Positions 1 through 4,652 of a stretch of DNA of 5,177 nt are shown in pieces (positions within the stretch are counted from its first letter, which is position 1; every line of letters begins with the position of its first letter). The position numbers were made by a program, and so were the translations under genes. The stretch is from assembly GCA_031278675.1 (NCBI GenBank), contig JAITJY010000439.1, forward strand, positions 1-5,177. The letters run 5' to 3'. The DNA comes from Bifidobacteriaceae bacterium (GTDB lineage Bacteria > Actinomycetota > Actinomycetes > Actinomycetales > WQXJ01). Below the pieces are notes generated by a model that ran no database searches, was not told the DNA's origin, and worked only from the letters and a program-made list of their open reading frames with translations.

Positions 1-37
1 GGTAGGTTAGTTCACGAAGACGGGGGCAGGTTCTCCG

Positions 38-136
38 TTACATCGACGCCACTGGCCCGGCGGCCACCACACCGACCGGGCCTTTGGCTTGTCTCAGGCC
101 CCGAATGGCCGTCCGGACCTTGCGTGCCAGTCTCAA
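38..136 (-). CDS. Possible 32-aa basic peptide, uncertain
   Basis: A short minus-strand frame starts at a TTG that overlaps the TGA of the helix-turn-helix fragment upstream (TTGA overlap) and ends at TAA. The peptide begins MRLARKVRTAIRGLRQAKGP. Its N-terminal half is basic and could form an amphipathic helix, and it ends in a small hydrophobic tail (VGVVAAGPVASM). The overlap would suit translational coupling, but it could equally be a frameshifted C-terminus of the upstream fragment or chance in GC-rich DNA. No family was recognised. Confidence 0.15.
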   Translation of the reverse strand: MRLARKVRTAIRGLRQAKGPVGVVAAGPVASM

Positions 137-315
137 GCGACGGCCTGGGCGTTGCCGGGCCGGGATGCGACAGGGCAGGGCGGGCCGTCAAGGATCACGC
201 TAGGGCACACACCCAGCGCCCGAGCGATGCCGCCCAGGTCACCGGCGGTCCAGCGGCCTTTCGCCATCGTGCGCGCCCAAACCCGTTCGGGCATCCCGAT
301 AGCTCGCCGGATCAC
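133..315 (-). pseudogene. Fragment resembling an XRE-type helix-turn-helix protein
   Basis: This 60-codon minus-strand frame starts at a GTG with AGGA about 8 bases upstream. It contains RRAIGMPERVWARTMAKGRW followed by TAGDLGGIARALGV. Together these read like helices 2 to 5 of a Cro/C1 (XRE) DNA-binding domain: a short helix, a turn, a recognition helix after MPERVW, then the xxDLxxIAxALGV helix that commonly closes such domains. The first helix and any N-terminal part are missing, and the frame upstream becomes low-complexity arginine/glycine-rich text, so I treat it as a truncated gene. After the domain comes a tail with no recognisable feature. If real, it would be a DNA-binding regulator, typical of phage or mobile elements. 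It lies about 160 bp from the AT-rich repeats and could in principle bind them, but nothing shows this. Confidence 0.35.
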
Positions 316-391
316 GCTGGGAGTCCTGCCCGGCCGCGTTGGGCCGGTGCCGCCGCAAGCCGCATTCCGCCGTTGGACGATGCCGCCCCCA

Positions 392-445
392 CCGTTTCGC
401 CGCACGCCCCACTTCCCGTTTCGCCGCGGGCTCCCGTGTCGCCGC
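392..445. repeat. Short degenerate repeats CCGTTTCGCCGC
   Basis: CCGTTTCGCCGC occurs at 392-403 and 416-427, and the variant CCGTGTCGCCGC at 434-445. The start-to-start distances are 24 and 18 bp, both multiples of six. No function is evident. It is a small repetitive patch in otherwise non-coding DNA just before the AT-rich repeats. Confidence 0.5.
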
Positions 446-473
446 AGGTCAGAGCACTGGCCTCGGTTGGGCA

Positions 474-494
474 GGAGACAAATCGAAACACTCG
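474..494 (+). repeat. AT-rich 21-bp repeat, copy 1 (variant)
   Basis: The core reads GACAAATCGAAACACTC. It differs from the consensus GATAAATTGAAACACTC at two positions, both T to C. It is followed by a 10-base spacer (CCAGCGGACG) and then copy 2 in the same orientation, a start-to-start distance of exactly 31 bp. Confidence 0.85.
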
Positions 495-504
495 CCAGCG
501 GACG

Positions 505-526
505 GGAGATAAATTGAAACACTCGA
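505..526 (+). repeat. AT-rich 22-bp repeat, copy 2
   Basis: This is a consensus copy with core GATAAATTGAAACACTC, flanked by GGA and GA. It is 31 bp from copy 1 in the same orientation, and it is the left arm of a perfect inverted repeat with copy 3. The unit is about 38% GC against GC-rich surroundings. Confidence 0.9.
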
Positions 527-551
527 GGTCACTGCGGCCGCCAACGGCCCG

Positions 552-573
552 TCGAGTGTTTCAATTTATCTCC
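552..573 (-). repeat. AT-rich 22-bp repeat, copy 3 (inverted)
   Basis: The reverse complement matches all 22 bases of copy 2. On the plus strand it reads GAGTGTTTCAATTTATCTC with TC before and C after. It has the same orientation as the two copies at the right end of the window. Confidence 0.9.
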
Positions 574-670
574 TCCGGCCCCGGGTGCGCCCCTGGTAGC
601 GCTAACAGGTATAACGCGGGGCGCGCACAACGTGCGACCGGCACCGGGCCCATCCACGAGCCAACCGCAA

Positions 671-698
671 TTCGCCAGGTAAGCCGCGACCGTGTAAT
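671..698 (+). promoter_or_regulatory. Possible promoter of tRNA-Thr
   Basis: TGTAAT at 693-698 matches five of six bases of a -10 box and ends 11 bases before the tRNA. A weak -35 (TTCGCC, 671-676) lies 16 bases further upstream. The position is reasonable, but the -35 match is poor. Confidence 0.3.
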
Positions 699-709
699 CT
701 CGGTTGGGC

Positions 710-782
710 GCCCCGATAGCTCAGTCGGCAGAGCGTCTCCATGGTAAGGAGAAGGTCAAGGGTTCGATTCCCTTTCGGGGCT
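710..782 (+). tRNA. tRNA-Thr, anticodon GGT
   Basis: The cloverleaf is complete. The acceptor stem is GCCCCGA with TCGGGGC, the D-stem GCTC/GAGC, the anticodon stem TCTCC/GGAGA around loop ATGGTAA (anticodon GGT, reading ACC and ACU threonine codons), and the T-stem AAGGG/CCCTT around TTCGATT. The discriminator base is T and the 3' CCA is not encoded. Actinobacteria commonly have tRNA-Thr(GGT) directly followed by tRNA-Met, as here. Its 3' half is repeated 427 bp downstream, which suggests it served as an integration target. Confidence 0.97.
739..782 (+). repeat. attL-like direct repeat: 3' half of tRNA-Thr
   Basis: Bases 743-782, from the anticodon to the discriminator base, are identical to 1170-1209. 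Extending to 739 gives 44 bp with one mismatch (T742 against C1169). Repeats that begin in the anticodon region and stop at the 3' end of a tRNA are the usual core of tyrosine-recombinase attachment sites, where the incoming element restores the tRNA. Confidence 0.7.
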
Positions 783-1165
783 CACTGTATTACCTGGTCA
801 AGGCGTTGCTGGCCAGCAAGCGCGGCTAGGGCGGCTCCAGCGTGGGGCAAATGTGGAGCACCCCCTCGCATAGCGGTCGCCGCGCCCACCGCGCGGCCAG
901 GCGCCGCCGTGAACCAGGTTTCTATCCGCCCGCTGTCCGGTCGCCGTCAGGTGATGGGTGCGGTCCACGCCGCTGCCCCGGTCGCGGGGCTGATCAGGCC
1001 GTCCGCGTCGAACTTCGCCGCCCGATTCGCGTTCAGCCACTGCTCAAGCTCAAGGGCGTGCGATCCACCGTCGCCGCGCCGCAACGCGGAATGTAAAGGG
1101 GTCGCTACCAGCCGAAATGCACGCAACGCCATGTCCGGCTACACTGCACTATGCCCCGGCGAAGG
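783..1165. other. 383-bp segment between the tRNA-Thr repeats, no clear gene
   Basis: Nothing here is a convincing gene. On the plus strand, 14 codons ending in TAG at about 826 read LYYLVKALLASKRG and look like the severed C-terminus of a protein. On the minus strand, a 61-codon frame (1132-947) includes HALELEQWLNANRAAKFDAD, protein-like in composition but not recognised. The plus frame 741-1211 runs through the tRNA and is not a gene. The segment looks like what remains of an integrated element after deletion. No integrase remains between the two repeats. Confidence 0.5.
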
Positions 1166-1209
1166 CCACGGTAAGGAGAAGGTCAAGGGTTCGATTCCCT
1201 TTCGGGGCT
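1166..1209 (+). repeat. attR-like direct repeat: displaced 3' half of tRNA-Thr
   Basis: This is the second copy of the tRNA-Thr 3' half, 40 bp identical from GGTAAGGAG to the discriminator base. The D-arm and 5' acceptor strand are absent, so it cannot form a tRNA. It lies 41 bp before tRNA-Met, a normal spacing for adjacent tRNA genes. This suggests it is the original chromosomal 3' end and that 427 bp were inserted before it. Confidence 0.7.
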
Positions 1210-1250
1210 GACTTAGAGGTCGCCTGACAGGCGCACCCTAAGGCCATCAC

Positions 1251-1324
1251 GGCGGGGTAGCTCAGACGGTTAGAGCGCACGACTCATAATCGTGAGGTCG
1301 GGGGTTCGATCCCCCCTCCCGCTA
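1251..1324 (+). tRNA. tRNA-Met (elongator), anticodon CAT
   Basis: The acceptor stem is GGCGGGG paired with TCCCGCT (two G-U pairs at the ends). The D-stem is GCTC/GAGC, the anticodon stem CACGA/TCGTG with loop CTCATAA (anticodon CAT), and the T-stem GGGGG/CCCCC with loop TTCGATC. The discriminator is A and CCA is not encoded. The sequence is close to the usual actinobacterial elongator tRNA-Met. The alternative, tRNA-Ile2 with a lysidine-modified CAT, is less likely because its body differs. It follows tRNA-Thr and precedes a strong terminator. Confidence 0.95.
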
Positions 1325-1330
1325 CTGTTC

Positions 1331-1375
1331 AAAGGCCCTCCATCAACTGCGAAACCGCAGGTGGAGGGCCTTTCT
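1331..1375 (+). terminator. Rho-independent-type terminator after tRNA-Met
   Basis: A 12-bp perfect stem pairs AAAGGCCCTCCA (1331-1342) with TGGAGGGCCTTT (1362-1373), enclosing a second stem CTGCG/CGCAG around AAAC. It starts 6 bases after the tRNA-Met 3' end. The A and T runs at the two ends make it usable from both sides, so it could also close the minus-strand recombinase relic. Confidence 0.85.
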
Positions 1376-1377
1376 AG

Positions 1378-1488
1378 CGCTCCGTCCAGTCCGTGGGCGA
1401 CCCGCGTGACCTCCCTAAGCGGGTTGGCGGGGATGGTGTCGAACCGTACGGCCAAGCCCAGCATTCCGGAGAGCACCGTTCTGCATCC
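1378..1488 (-). pseudogene. Fragment of a tyrosine recombinase (integrase) core-binding domain
   Basis: The minus-strand frame reads RTVLSGMLGLAVRFDTIPAN followed directly by PLREVTRVAHG. This is the characteristic end of the SAM-like core-binding domain of phage-type integrases: a helix with the pattern LSxxLGLAVRxxxIxxNPxREV, followed by the linker to the catalytic domain. The catalytic domain with its R-H-R-Y residues is absent: the frame runs into the tRNA-Met terminator and then into tRNA antisense. Upstream, residues such as PDQFPRGC give no further match. The protein would have been a DNA integrase of a mobile element. Its position, with the missing catalytic end towards the tRNAs, fits an island int gene beside its attachment site that has decayed. 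It cannot be active. Confidence 0.55.
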
Positions 1489-1561
1489 GCGAGGAAACTG
1501 GTCAGGTGGTCTTGTCGACGTGTCGGGGTGACGGTCGTGCTGGTGGGGGGATGCTGGGCGG

Positions 1562-1753
1562 GTGGCTCCTTCCCCCGGCTGCCCTTTGTCCTACGACCAG
1601 TTGGCTGATCTCGCGCGCCGTCAGGCGGCAGTGATCGACGACCAGGCGGCGGTGCTCATAGCCGCAGTGGTGGACGGCCTTCAACTGCAGTACCTGCTCG
1701 ATGACGAGGTGCCCGTCCGGCAGTCGAGAATCAGATATAGTTGGTTTGTGTGA
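1562..1753 (+). pseudogene. Fragment resembling an IS66-type transposase N-terminus
   Basis: A 63-codon frame from GTG contains LSYDQLADLARRQAAVIDDQ followed by AAVLIAAV. The N-termini of IS66-type transposases look like this: a short PSYxELAxLV segment leading into a coiled coil rich in Q, A, E and V. After about residue 36 the match fades and the frame ends in an AT-rich stretch (RIRYSWFV) that belongs to the leader of the ATPase gene. The zinc-binding and DDE catalytic domains are missing. I infer a transposase gene cut off near 1680 by deletion or by arrival of the ATPase unit. A chance coiled-coil-like frame in GC-rich DNA is the alternative. Confidence 0.35.
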
Positions 1754-1802
1754 TCGCACGCATCAAGAAGTAGATATAAATGCGATTCGGGAAGGGTATC
1801 TC
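1728..1802 (+). promoter_or_regulatory. AT-rich leader and probable promoter of the ATPase gene
   Basis: This stretch is clearly AT-richer than its surroundings. It holds two -10-like boxes, TATAGT (1736-1741) and TATAAA (1775-1780), neither with a good -35. ATCGCA (1753-1758) and TGCGAT (1781-1786) form a short inverted repeat. An ATG at 1780 opens an eight-codon frame (MRFGKGIS) whose TGA overlaps the GTG start of the ATPase. That may be a coupled leader peptide or chance. Confidence 0.4.
1789..1796 (+). promoter_or_regulatory. Ribosome binding site that sets the ATPase start
   Basis: GGGAAGGG lies 6 bases before the GTG at 1803. The only earlier in-frame start of note, ATG 1701, has no such site, precedes the AT-rich leader and would add 34 non-conserved residues. 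GTG 1803 is therefore preferred. Confidence 0.65.
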
Positions 1803-3014
1803 GTGACTATAGTTCCGCGGCCGCAGGCACTGGGACGGCTCCTGCGCTACCGCGACACGGACGGCCTGGTGAAGGTGGTCGCCGGGGTCCGCCGCTGCGG
1901 CAAATCGACGTTGCTCTCCATGCTGCGGCAGCATCTGCTTGAGGGGGGTGTGGCAGAGGCCAGCATCCTGACGGCGAACTTCGAACGCTATGACCTCGCG
2001 GGCGTTGACACGCCGGACGAGCTGCATTCAATGATCACGGCGCACCGGTTCCCCAACGGGAAGCGCTACATCCTGTTGGACGAGGTGCAGATGGTGCCCG
2101 GCTGGCAGCGGGTGGTCAATTCGCTGCGACTCGAGGCGGCGAACGACATTTTCATAACAGGCTCGAACCTCGGTTTGATGGGTTCGGACCTGGCGACGCT
2201 GCTGACGGGCCGCTACGTCCGGATCGACATCTACCCCCTGTCTTTCAAGGAGTACCTGTCGGCTCGGCCGGCCACTGAAACGGCGGGGGTTCGCGGGCGT
2301 TTCAACGATTACCTCCGGACGGGCGGCATGCCGGGGCTGTTGGGGCTGCCCAATGCCGACGATGTCGCGAGCGAATACCTGGACGGCGTGCTCAACACAA
2401 TCATCATGAAGGACATCGCGCTGAACCACGAGGTGCGTGACGTGGACGCATTGGCGAAGATCGTGCGCTATCTGGCAGCGAATGTCGGCAATCAGGTGAC
2501 GGCGGCATCGGTCGCCAACTACCTCGTTTCTTCGGGGCGGCGCGTGGTGCCGGCCACCGTGGACAACTACCTCAGGCTAGCCGAAGACGCGTTCTTGTTC
2601 TACCGGGCCAGGCGCCTTGACCTGCGCAGCAAAGCCACGATGAAGACCAACGACAAGTTCTACTTGTGTGACCTGGGTTTCCGTTCACAGCTATTCGGCC
2701 TGGGACTCGCTGATGTGGGGCGTCTGCTGGAGAACGTGGTTTACCTTGAATTGCTGCGCCGTGGTTACCGGGTCTCAGTCGGAAAACAGGGTGCCCTTGA
2801 AGTAGATTTTGTCGCTGAGCGTGCCGATGTGGGTACCCACTACTTCCAGGTCACGCTATCCATGGCCGACCCGGCGGCATCGGCCCGCGAACTCGCGCCG
2901 CTGCGGGCGATCCGCGACCAGTACCCCAAGACAGTCCTGAGCTTGGACCAAATCGCCCAACGCGACTTCGGCGGGATCCAACACCAAGACGTCATCGGCT
3001 TCCTCCTCGAGTGA
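1803..3014 (+). CDS. AAA_14/DUF4143 ATP-binding protein
   Basis: This is a complete 403-residue protein of the AAA_14-plus-DUF4143 ATPase family, whose usual length is about 380-450 residues. Walker A is GVRRCGKS (28-35) and Walker B is YILLDEVQ (89-96). A sensor-like ITGSN (118-122) is followed by GR (136-137) and PLSFKEY (145-151), and GGMP opens the middle region. The C-terminal DUF4143 part has LLEN at 308-311, EVDFV at 333-337 and QV at 349-350. This spacing resembles the PD-(D/E)xK nuclease fold, although nuclease activity has not to my knowledge been shown for the family. The protein is expected to be cytoplasmic and to bind ATP. Its biological role is unknown; these genes are often patchily distributed and sit among mobile and toxin-antitoxin genes, as here. 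It stands alone with its own AT-rich leader. All key motifs are intact, so it is probably functional. Confidence 0.92.
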   Translation: MTIVPRPQALGRLLRYRDTDGLVKVVAGVRRCGKSTLLSMLRQHLLEGGVAEASILTANFERYDLAGVDTPDELHSMITAHRFPNGKRYILLDEVQMVPGWQRVVNSLRLEAANDIFITGSNLGLMGSDLATLLTGRYVRIDIYPLSFKEYLSARPATETAGVRGRFNDYLRTGGMPGLLGLPNADDVASEYLDGVLNTIIMKDIALNHEVRDVDALAKIVRYLAANVGNQVTAASVANYLVSSGRRVVPATVDNYLRLAEDAFLFYRARRLDLRSKATMKTNDKFYLCDLGFRSQLFGLGLADVGRLLENVVYLELLRRGYRVSVGKQGALEVDFVAERADVGTHYFQVTLSMADPAASARELAPLRAIRDQYPKTVLSLDQIAQRDFGGIQHQDVIGFLLE

Positions 3015-3143
3015 GCCGCGCCGGCCAAGACAGCGCGAGCGTCCTTGATTCAGGGTGGTACTGGAGGCGTGGCACCGGCCGGTGGATGATGCCGCCCGCC
3101 TCGCGCCCGTCACCTCGCGCCGGCCTACCACTTGCCGGGGTAA

Positions 3144-3284
3144 CACCGTCGCCGGCTCGTTGAGTTCATCCGGGAGGGGACCCGGGCTTTGGCCTCACGC
3201 AGCGCCGGGACGGCGCTCGATGAACTGCGCAAACGAGATGCGTGGGAGGCTGTCATGCCACCCCTGTTGGCCGGTTACGCCTGA
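3144..3284 (+). pseudogene. Antitoxin-like C-terminal fragment
   Basis: After a TAA at 3141 the plus strand reads 46 codons without a start, including LVEFIREGTRALASRSAGTA and then LDELRKRDAWEAVMPPLLAG, ending in YA and a stop. The pattern, a helix of FIREGxRAL type followed by a charged linker and a hydrophobic tail, is what one sees in small ribbon-helix-helix (CopG/ParD/VapB-like) antitoxins. The beta strand and first helix of the DNA-binding domain are missing. The 125 bases between the ATPase stop and this fragment show nothing else. Its last 10 bases overlap the end of vapC on the other strand. I infer a broken toxin-antitoxin operon whose 5' part was lost. The exact family is uncertain. 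Confidence 0.4.
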
Positions 3285-3709
3285 AGCAAGACCAGGCTTG
3301 CGGCCTGCGCTCCGGCGACGGCGGCGGTGCTCGCGCGTCGGTCGAGTGTGAGGAACCGGCCTCCGCGACTGACGGCCAGCGCCAGCAGGTAAGTGTCGGT
3401 CACCTGGGCTGGACCCAGGATGGCGTTCGGATGGACGGCGGCGGGGTCCGCGATGGACAACTCGCAGTCCCAGAACTGGTGGCGCGGGGTGCCCCGTGCT
3501 GCCGCCAGGGCGGCCACTGCCAGCGGAATGCCAAGCCGATTCGGGTAAGACGGCTGCGAAACGATCCGGATATAGCCATTTTCGGTAAGAGCGCAGGTCG
3601 CCCATGGCTCGTCGGGGTGGTCACATATCCACCGGTTGACGGTCTGGTGCGCCGCGTGGTCCGGGTCCAGCAGCGCGATCAGCGCGCTCACATCCAGCAG
3701 CGCGGTCAT
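3275..3709 (-). CDS. vapC: VapC-type PIN-domain ribonuclease toxin
   Basis: This 144-residue PIN protein has all four expected acidic residues: D6 in LLDVSALIALLD, E43 in ALTENGYIRI, D105 in VTDTYLLALAV and D123 in LTLDRR. The TDTYLLALA block and overall length match the VapC group that is abundant in mycobacteria and other actinobacteria (TIGR00028-like). Such toxins are magnesium-dependent RNases that cut tRNA or rRNA when released from their antitoxin. The ATG overlaps the vapB stop codon by one base (TGATG), so the two are co-translated. It converges on the antitoxin-like fragment, with their last bases overlapping. Nothing in the sequence suggests inactivation. Confidence 0.93.
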   Translation of the reverse strand: MTALLDVSALIALLDPDHAAHQTVNRWICDHPDEPWATCALTENGYIRIVSQPSYPNRLGIPLAVAALAAARGTPRHQFWDCELSIADPAAVHPNAILGPAQVTDTYLLALAVSRGGRFLTLDRRASTAAVAGAQAASLVLLQA

Positions 3710-3957
3710 CAGATTCCGAGTTCGTCGCGCAGGCGCGAGACATCTTGGTTGGTGACGACGCCGCCGCGGGAAGGTAACACGGGGAAGCCGAGGGGCCCAG
3801 GCTGCAGCGACAGGCCATCGGACGCGGTCGCGGCGGTCGCCAGCAGTTGCCTGCGGGCCAAGTCGGACAGCACGTCGCCGACTGTCCGGTGTTCGGCGCG
3901 CGCCATGTCTCTGGCAGCCGCCAGGACGTCATCGTCCACGCTCAAAGTGGTCCTCAC
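3709..3957 (-). CDS. vapB: VapB-type ribbon-helix-helix antitoxin
   Basis: This 82-residue protein begins MRTTLSVDDDVLAAARDMAR. The strand (TTLSVDDD) and two helices, DDVLAAARDMARAEHR and TVGDVLSDLARRQL, form a ribbon-helix-helix DNA-binding domain over about residues 1-40. The C-terminal part, with GFPVLPSRGG and then VSRLRDELGI, should wrap the toxin. The start is GTG: an in-frame TGA two codons upstream rules out a longer protein, and there is no Shine-Dalgarno. A -10-like TATGGT ends 6 bases before the GTG, so the message may be leaderless, which is common in actinobacteria. VapB would neutralise VapC and, with it, repress the operon through the palindrome just upstream. Confidence 0.92.
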   Translation of the reverse strand: MRTTLSVDDDVLAAARDMARAEHRTVGDVLSDLARRQLLATAATASDGLSLQPGPLGFPVLPSRGGVVTNQDVSRLRDELGI

Positions 3958-3963
3958 GCTTCA

Positions 3964-3969
3964 ACCATA
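3964..3969 (-). promoter_or_regulatory. Probable -10 box of vapBC
   Basis: On the minus strand the hexamer is TATGGT (four of six to consensus). It ends 6 bases before the GTG of vapB, which would put the transcript start at or next to the start codon. No -35 of quality is seen at 16-18 bases: the spacer region is filled by the palindrome. Confidence 0.4.
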
Positions 3970-3984
3970 GCGCATCAGATGCGC
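3970..3984. promoter_or_regulatory. Palindromic operator of vapBC
   Basis: GCGCATC-A-GATGCGC is a perfect 7+1+7 palindrome. It directly abuts the -10 box of vapBC. Ribbon-helix-helix antitoxins bind short palindromes at this position, so VapB or the VapBC complex bound here should block RNA polymerase. Confidence 0.65.
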
Positions 3985-3989
3985 GCTGC

Positions 3990-4163
3990 GGGACGCCAAA
4001 CTGGTGTCCTTCGATCTTCGCAAACATCCTCGCGACCGGGTGCGCCAGCCTGGGTGAGGCCCGCACCATTGCGGCCCGTGCCCCGCGGTTCGAGGGTCTT
4101 GCCGGCATGATGGCGGTGTTCAACGCTGAAGCGCTGGAGCCTGACTCGTGGCGCACGGTGTGA
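3990..4163 (+). other. Unrecognised possible gene tail
   Basis: An open plus-strand frame reads through to TGA at 4161-4163. Its last part, EARTIAARAPRFEGLAGMMA followed by VFNAEALEPDSWRTV, has coding-like composition and codon use. There is no start in a sensible place, because upstream it runs into the antisense of vapB. A second frame here (VSFDLRKHPRDRVRQPG) also looks protein-like, so a frameshift near 4055 is possible. I do not recognise the family. It may be a decayed gene. Confidence 0.2.
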
Positions 4164-4172
4164 GTCTTTTTT
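4143..4172 (+). terminator. Terminator-like hairpin with T6
   Basis: GACTC (4143-4147) pairs with GAGTC (4162-4166), with an inner CGTG-GCG-CACG alternative, and is followed immediately by six T residues. The stem is short and imperfect, but the T-run is unusual in this GC-rich DNA. It coincides with the stop of the preceding unrecognised frame. Confidence 0.35.
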
Positions 4173-4435
4173 GTGTCGTGTTCGTGTCCTGATCAGGCGT
4201 TCCAACACGTACTTTCGTTGTTGCAAGCCTGGGAGATCTCGGACGTGAACCCGGACCGCATCCACGTCACGGTTGGCAAGAGGCGAAGGATCGAGCGTCG
4301 TGGCGGCGAGGGCTATGTGCTGCACCATCAAGACTTGGAGCCTGCCGAGGTGACATGGTGGCAGCAGCTTCCGGTCACGGACGTGCCGACCACCATCGGG
4401 CAGTGCGTCGCGTGGCGCACGCCGCGACAGCCCCG
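4173..4435 (+). pseudogene. AbiEi-like antitoxin fragment (type IV toxin-antitoxin)
   Basis: The frame contains WEISDVNPDRIHVTVGKRRR, then YVLHHQDLEPAEVTWWQQLP and VTDVPTTIGQCVA. This order, a DVNPxxIHVTV strand, a xYxLHHxDLxxxxVxW segment and a (I/L)PVTxxxxTIxxC segment, is typical of the C-terminal half of AbiEi-family antitoxins, which repress and neutralise AbiEii nucleotidyltransferases. The N-terminal winged-helix domain is missing: the frame begins after the T6 hairpin at a GTG giving MSCSCPDQAF. Near 4400 to 4440 the recognisable sequence ends, and a toxin-like fragment follows in another frame. I read this as a decayed gene with both ends lost. Confidence 0.55.
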
Positions 4436-4555
4436 CATGATCCGCCGACCTGGGAGAATGACCGCGCCCGCGATGTGGTCGATTTGGTGTTGCTGAGACG
4501 GCTCGTGGCCGAGTCCGGATCGCCGACCCTTGCGGAGATCGGGGTCGCCTGGTGA
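4436..4555 (+). pseudogene. AbiEii-like toxin fragment (type IV toxin-antitoxin)
   Basis: In a different frame from the antitoxin fragment, the plus strand reads HDPPTWENDRARDVVDLVLL followed by RRLVAESGSPTLAEIGVAW and a stop. The pattern NxRxRDxVDLxLL is the late motif of AbiEii/AbiGii-type nucleotidyltransferase toxins, which often also show a TxP or PxxW segment just before it. The catalytic nucleotidyltransferase domain is wholly absent. Its place directly after an AbiEi-like fragment matches the normal antitoxin-toxin gene order, so one large deletion joining the two genes explains both pieces. It is not functional. Confidence 0.45.
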
Positions 4556-4652
4556 GCCCCCAGACTCGTGGACCCGCAGACCCTTACCGCTGAGATCGGC
4601 GGGCGAAGCTGTGGCGCCGCGCCGCGTTGACGCGGGCTATCGCCTCCGCAGA

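Larger units (their letters stand above)
505..573. repeat. Perfect 22-bp inverted repeat with 25-base loop
   Basis: Copies 2 and 3 pair over 22 bases without mismatch. The 25-base loop contains its own five-base stem, GGCCG-CCAA-CGGCC (537-550). As RNA or single-stranded DNA this would fold into a long hairpin with an apical GC-rich stem. No T-tract follows either arm, so it is not a standard terminator. It could be a mobile-element end, a protein-binding palindrome or a structured RNA. Confidence 0.85.

Noticed and set aside
474..573. AT-rich repeats as a CRISPR array
   Set aside because: Spacers are only 10 bases, copies are few, one is inverted, and there are no cas genes. CRISPR spacers are normally about 25-40 bases.
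124..747. 207-codon plus-strand open frame
   Set aside because: It runs through the AT-rich repeats and into the tRNA-Thr gene, has arginine/proline-rich low-complexity text and no recognisable domain; typical of open frames in GC-rich DNA.
741..1211. 156-codon plus-strand open frame starting inside tRNA-Thr
   Set aside because: It begins and ends in tRNA sequence and has no family resemblance.
1753..1786. ATCGCA/TGCGAT inverted repeat as an operator or riboswitch
   Set aside because: Six-base arms 22 bases apart are expected by chance, and no riboswitch core was recognised.
1769..1790. Degenerate copy of the AT-rich repeat in the ATPase leader (GTAGATATAAATGCGATTCG)
   Set aside because: The match requires a two-base insertion and breaks down in the AAACACTC half; too weak to call.
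1780..1806. Eight-codon leader peptide MRFGKGIS as a gene
   Set aside because: The overlap with the ATPase start is suggestive, but there is no ribosome binding site before the ATG and no attenuator-like codon run; mentioned only as part of the leader.
2289..2316. Similarity of GGGCGTTTCAACGATTACCT in the ATPase gene to the AT-rich repeat
   Set aside because: It needs a two-base gap and several mismatches and encodes RFNDYL, a position expected in this ATPase family, so it is probably coincidence.
3242..3970. 242-codon plus-strand open frame
   Set aside because: It is the antisense of vapC and vapB, whose motifs and spacing are clear.
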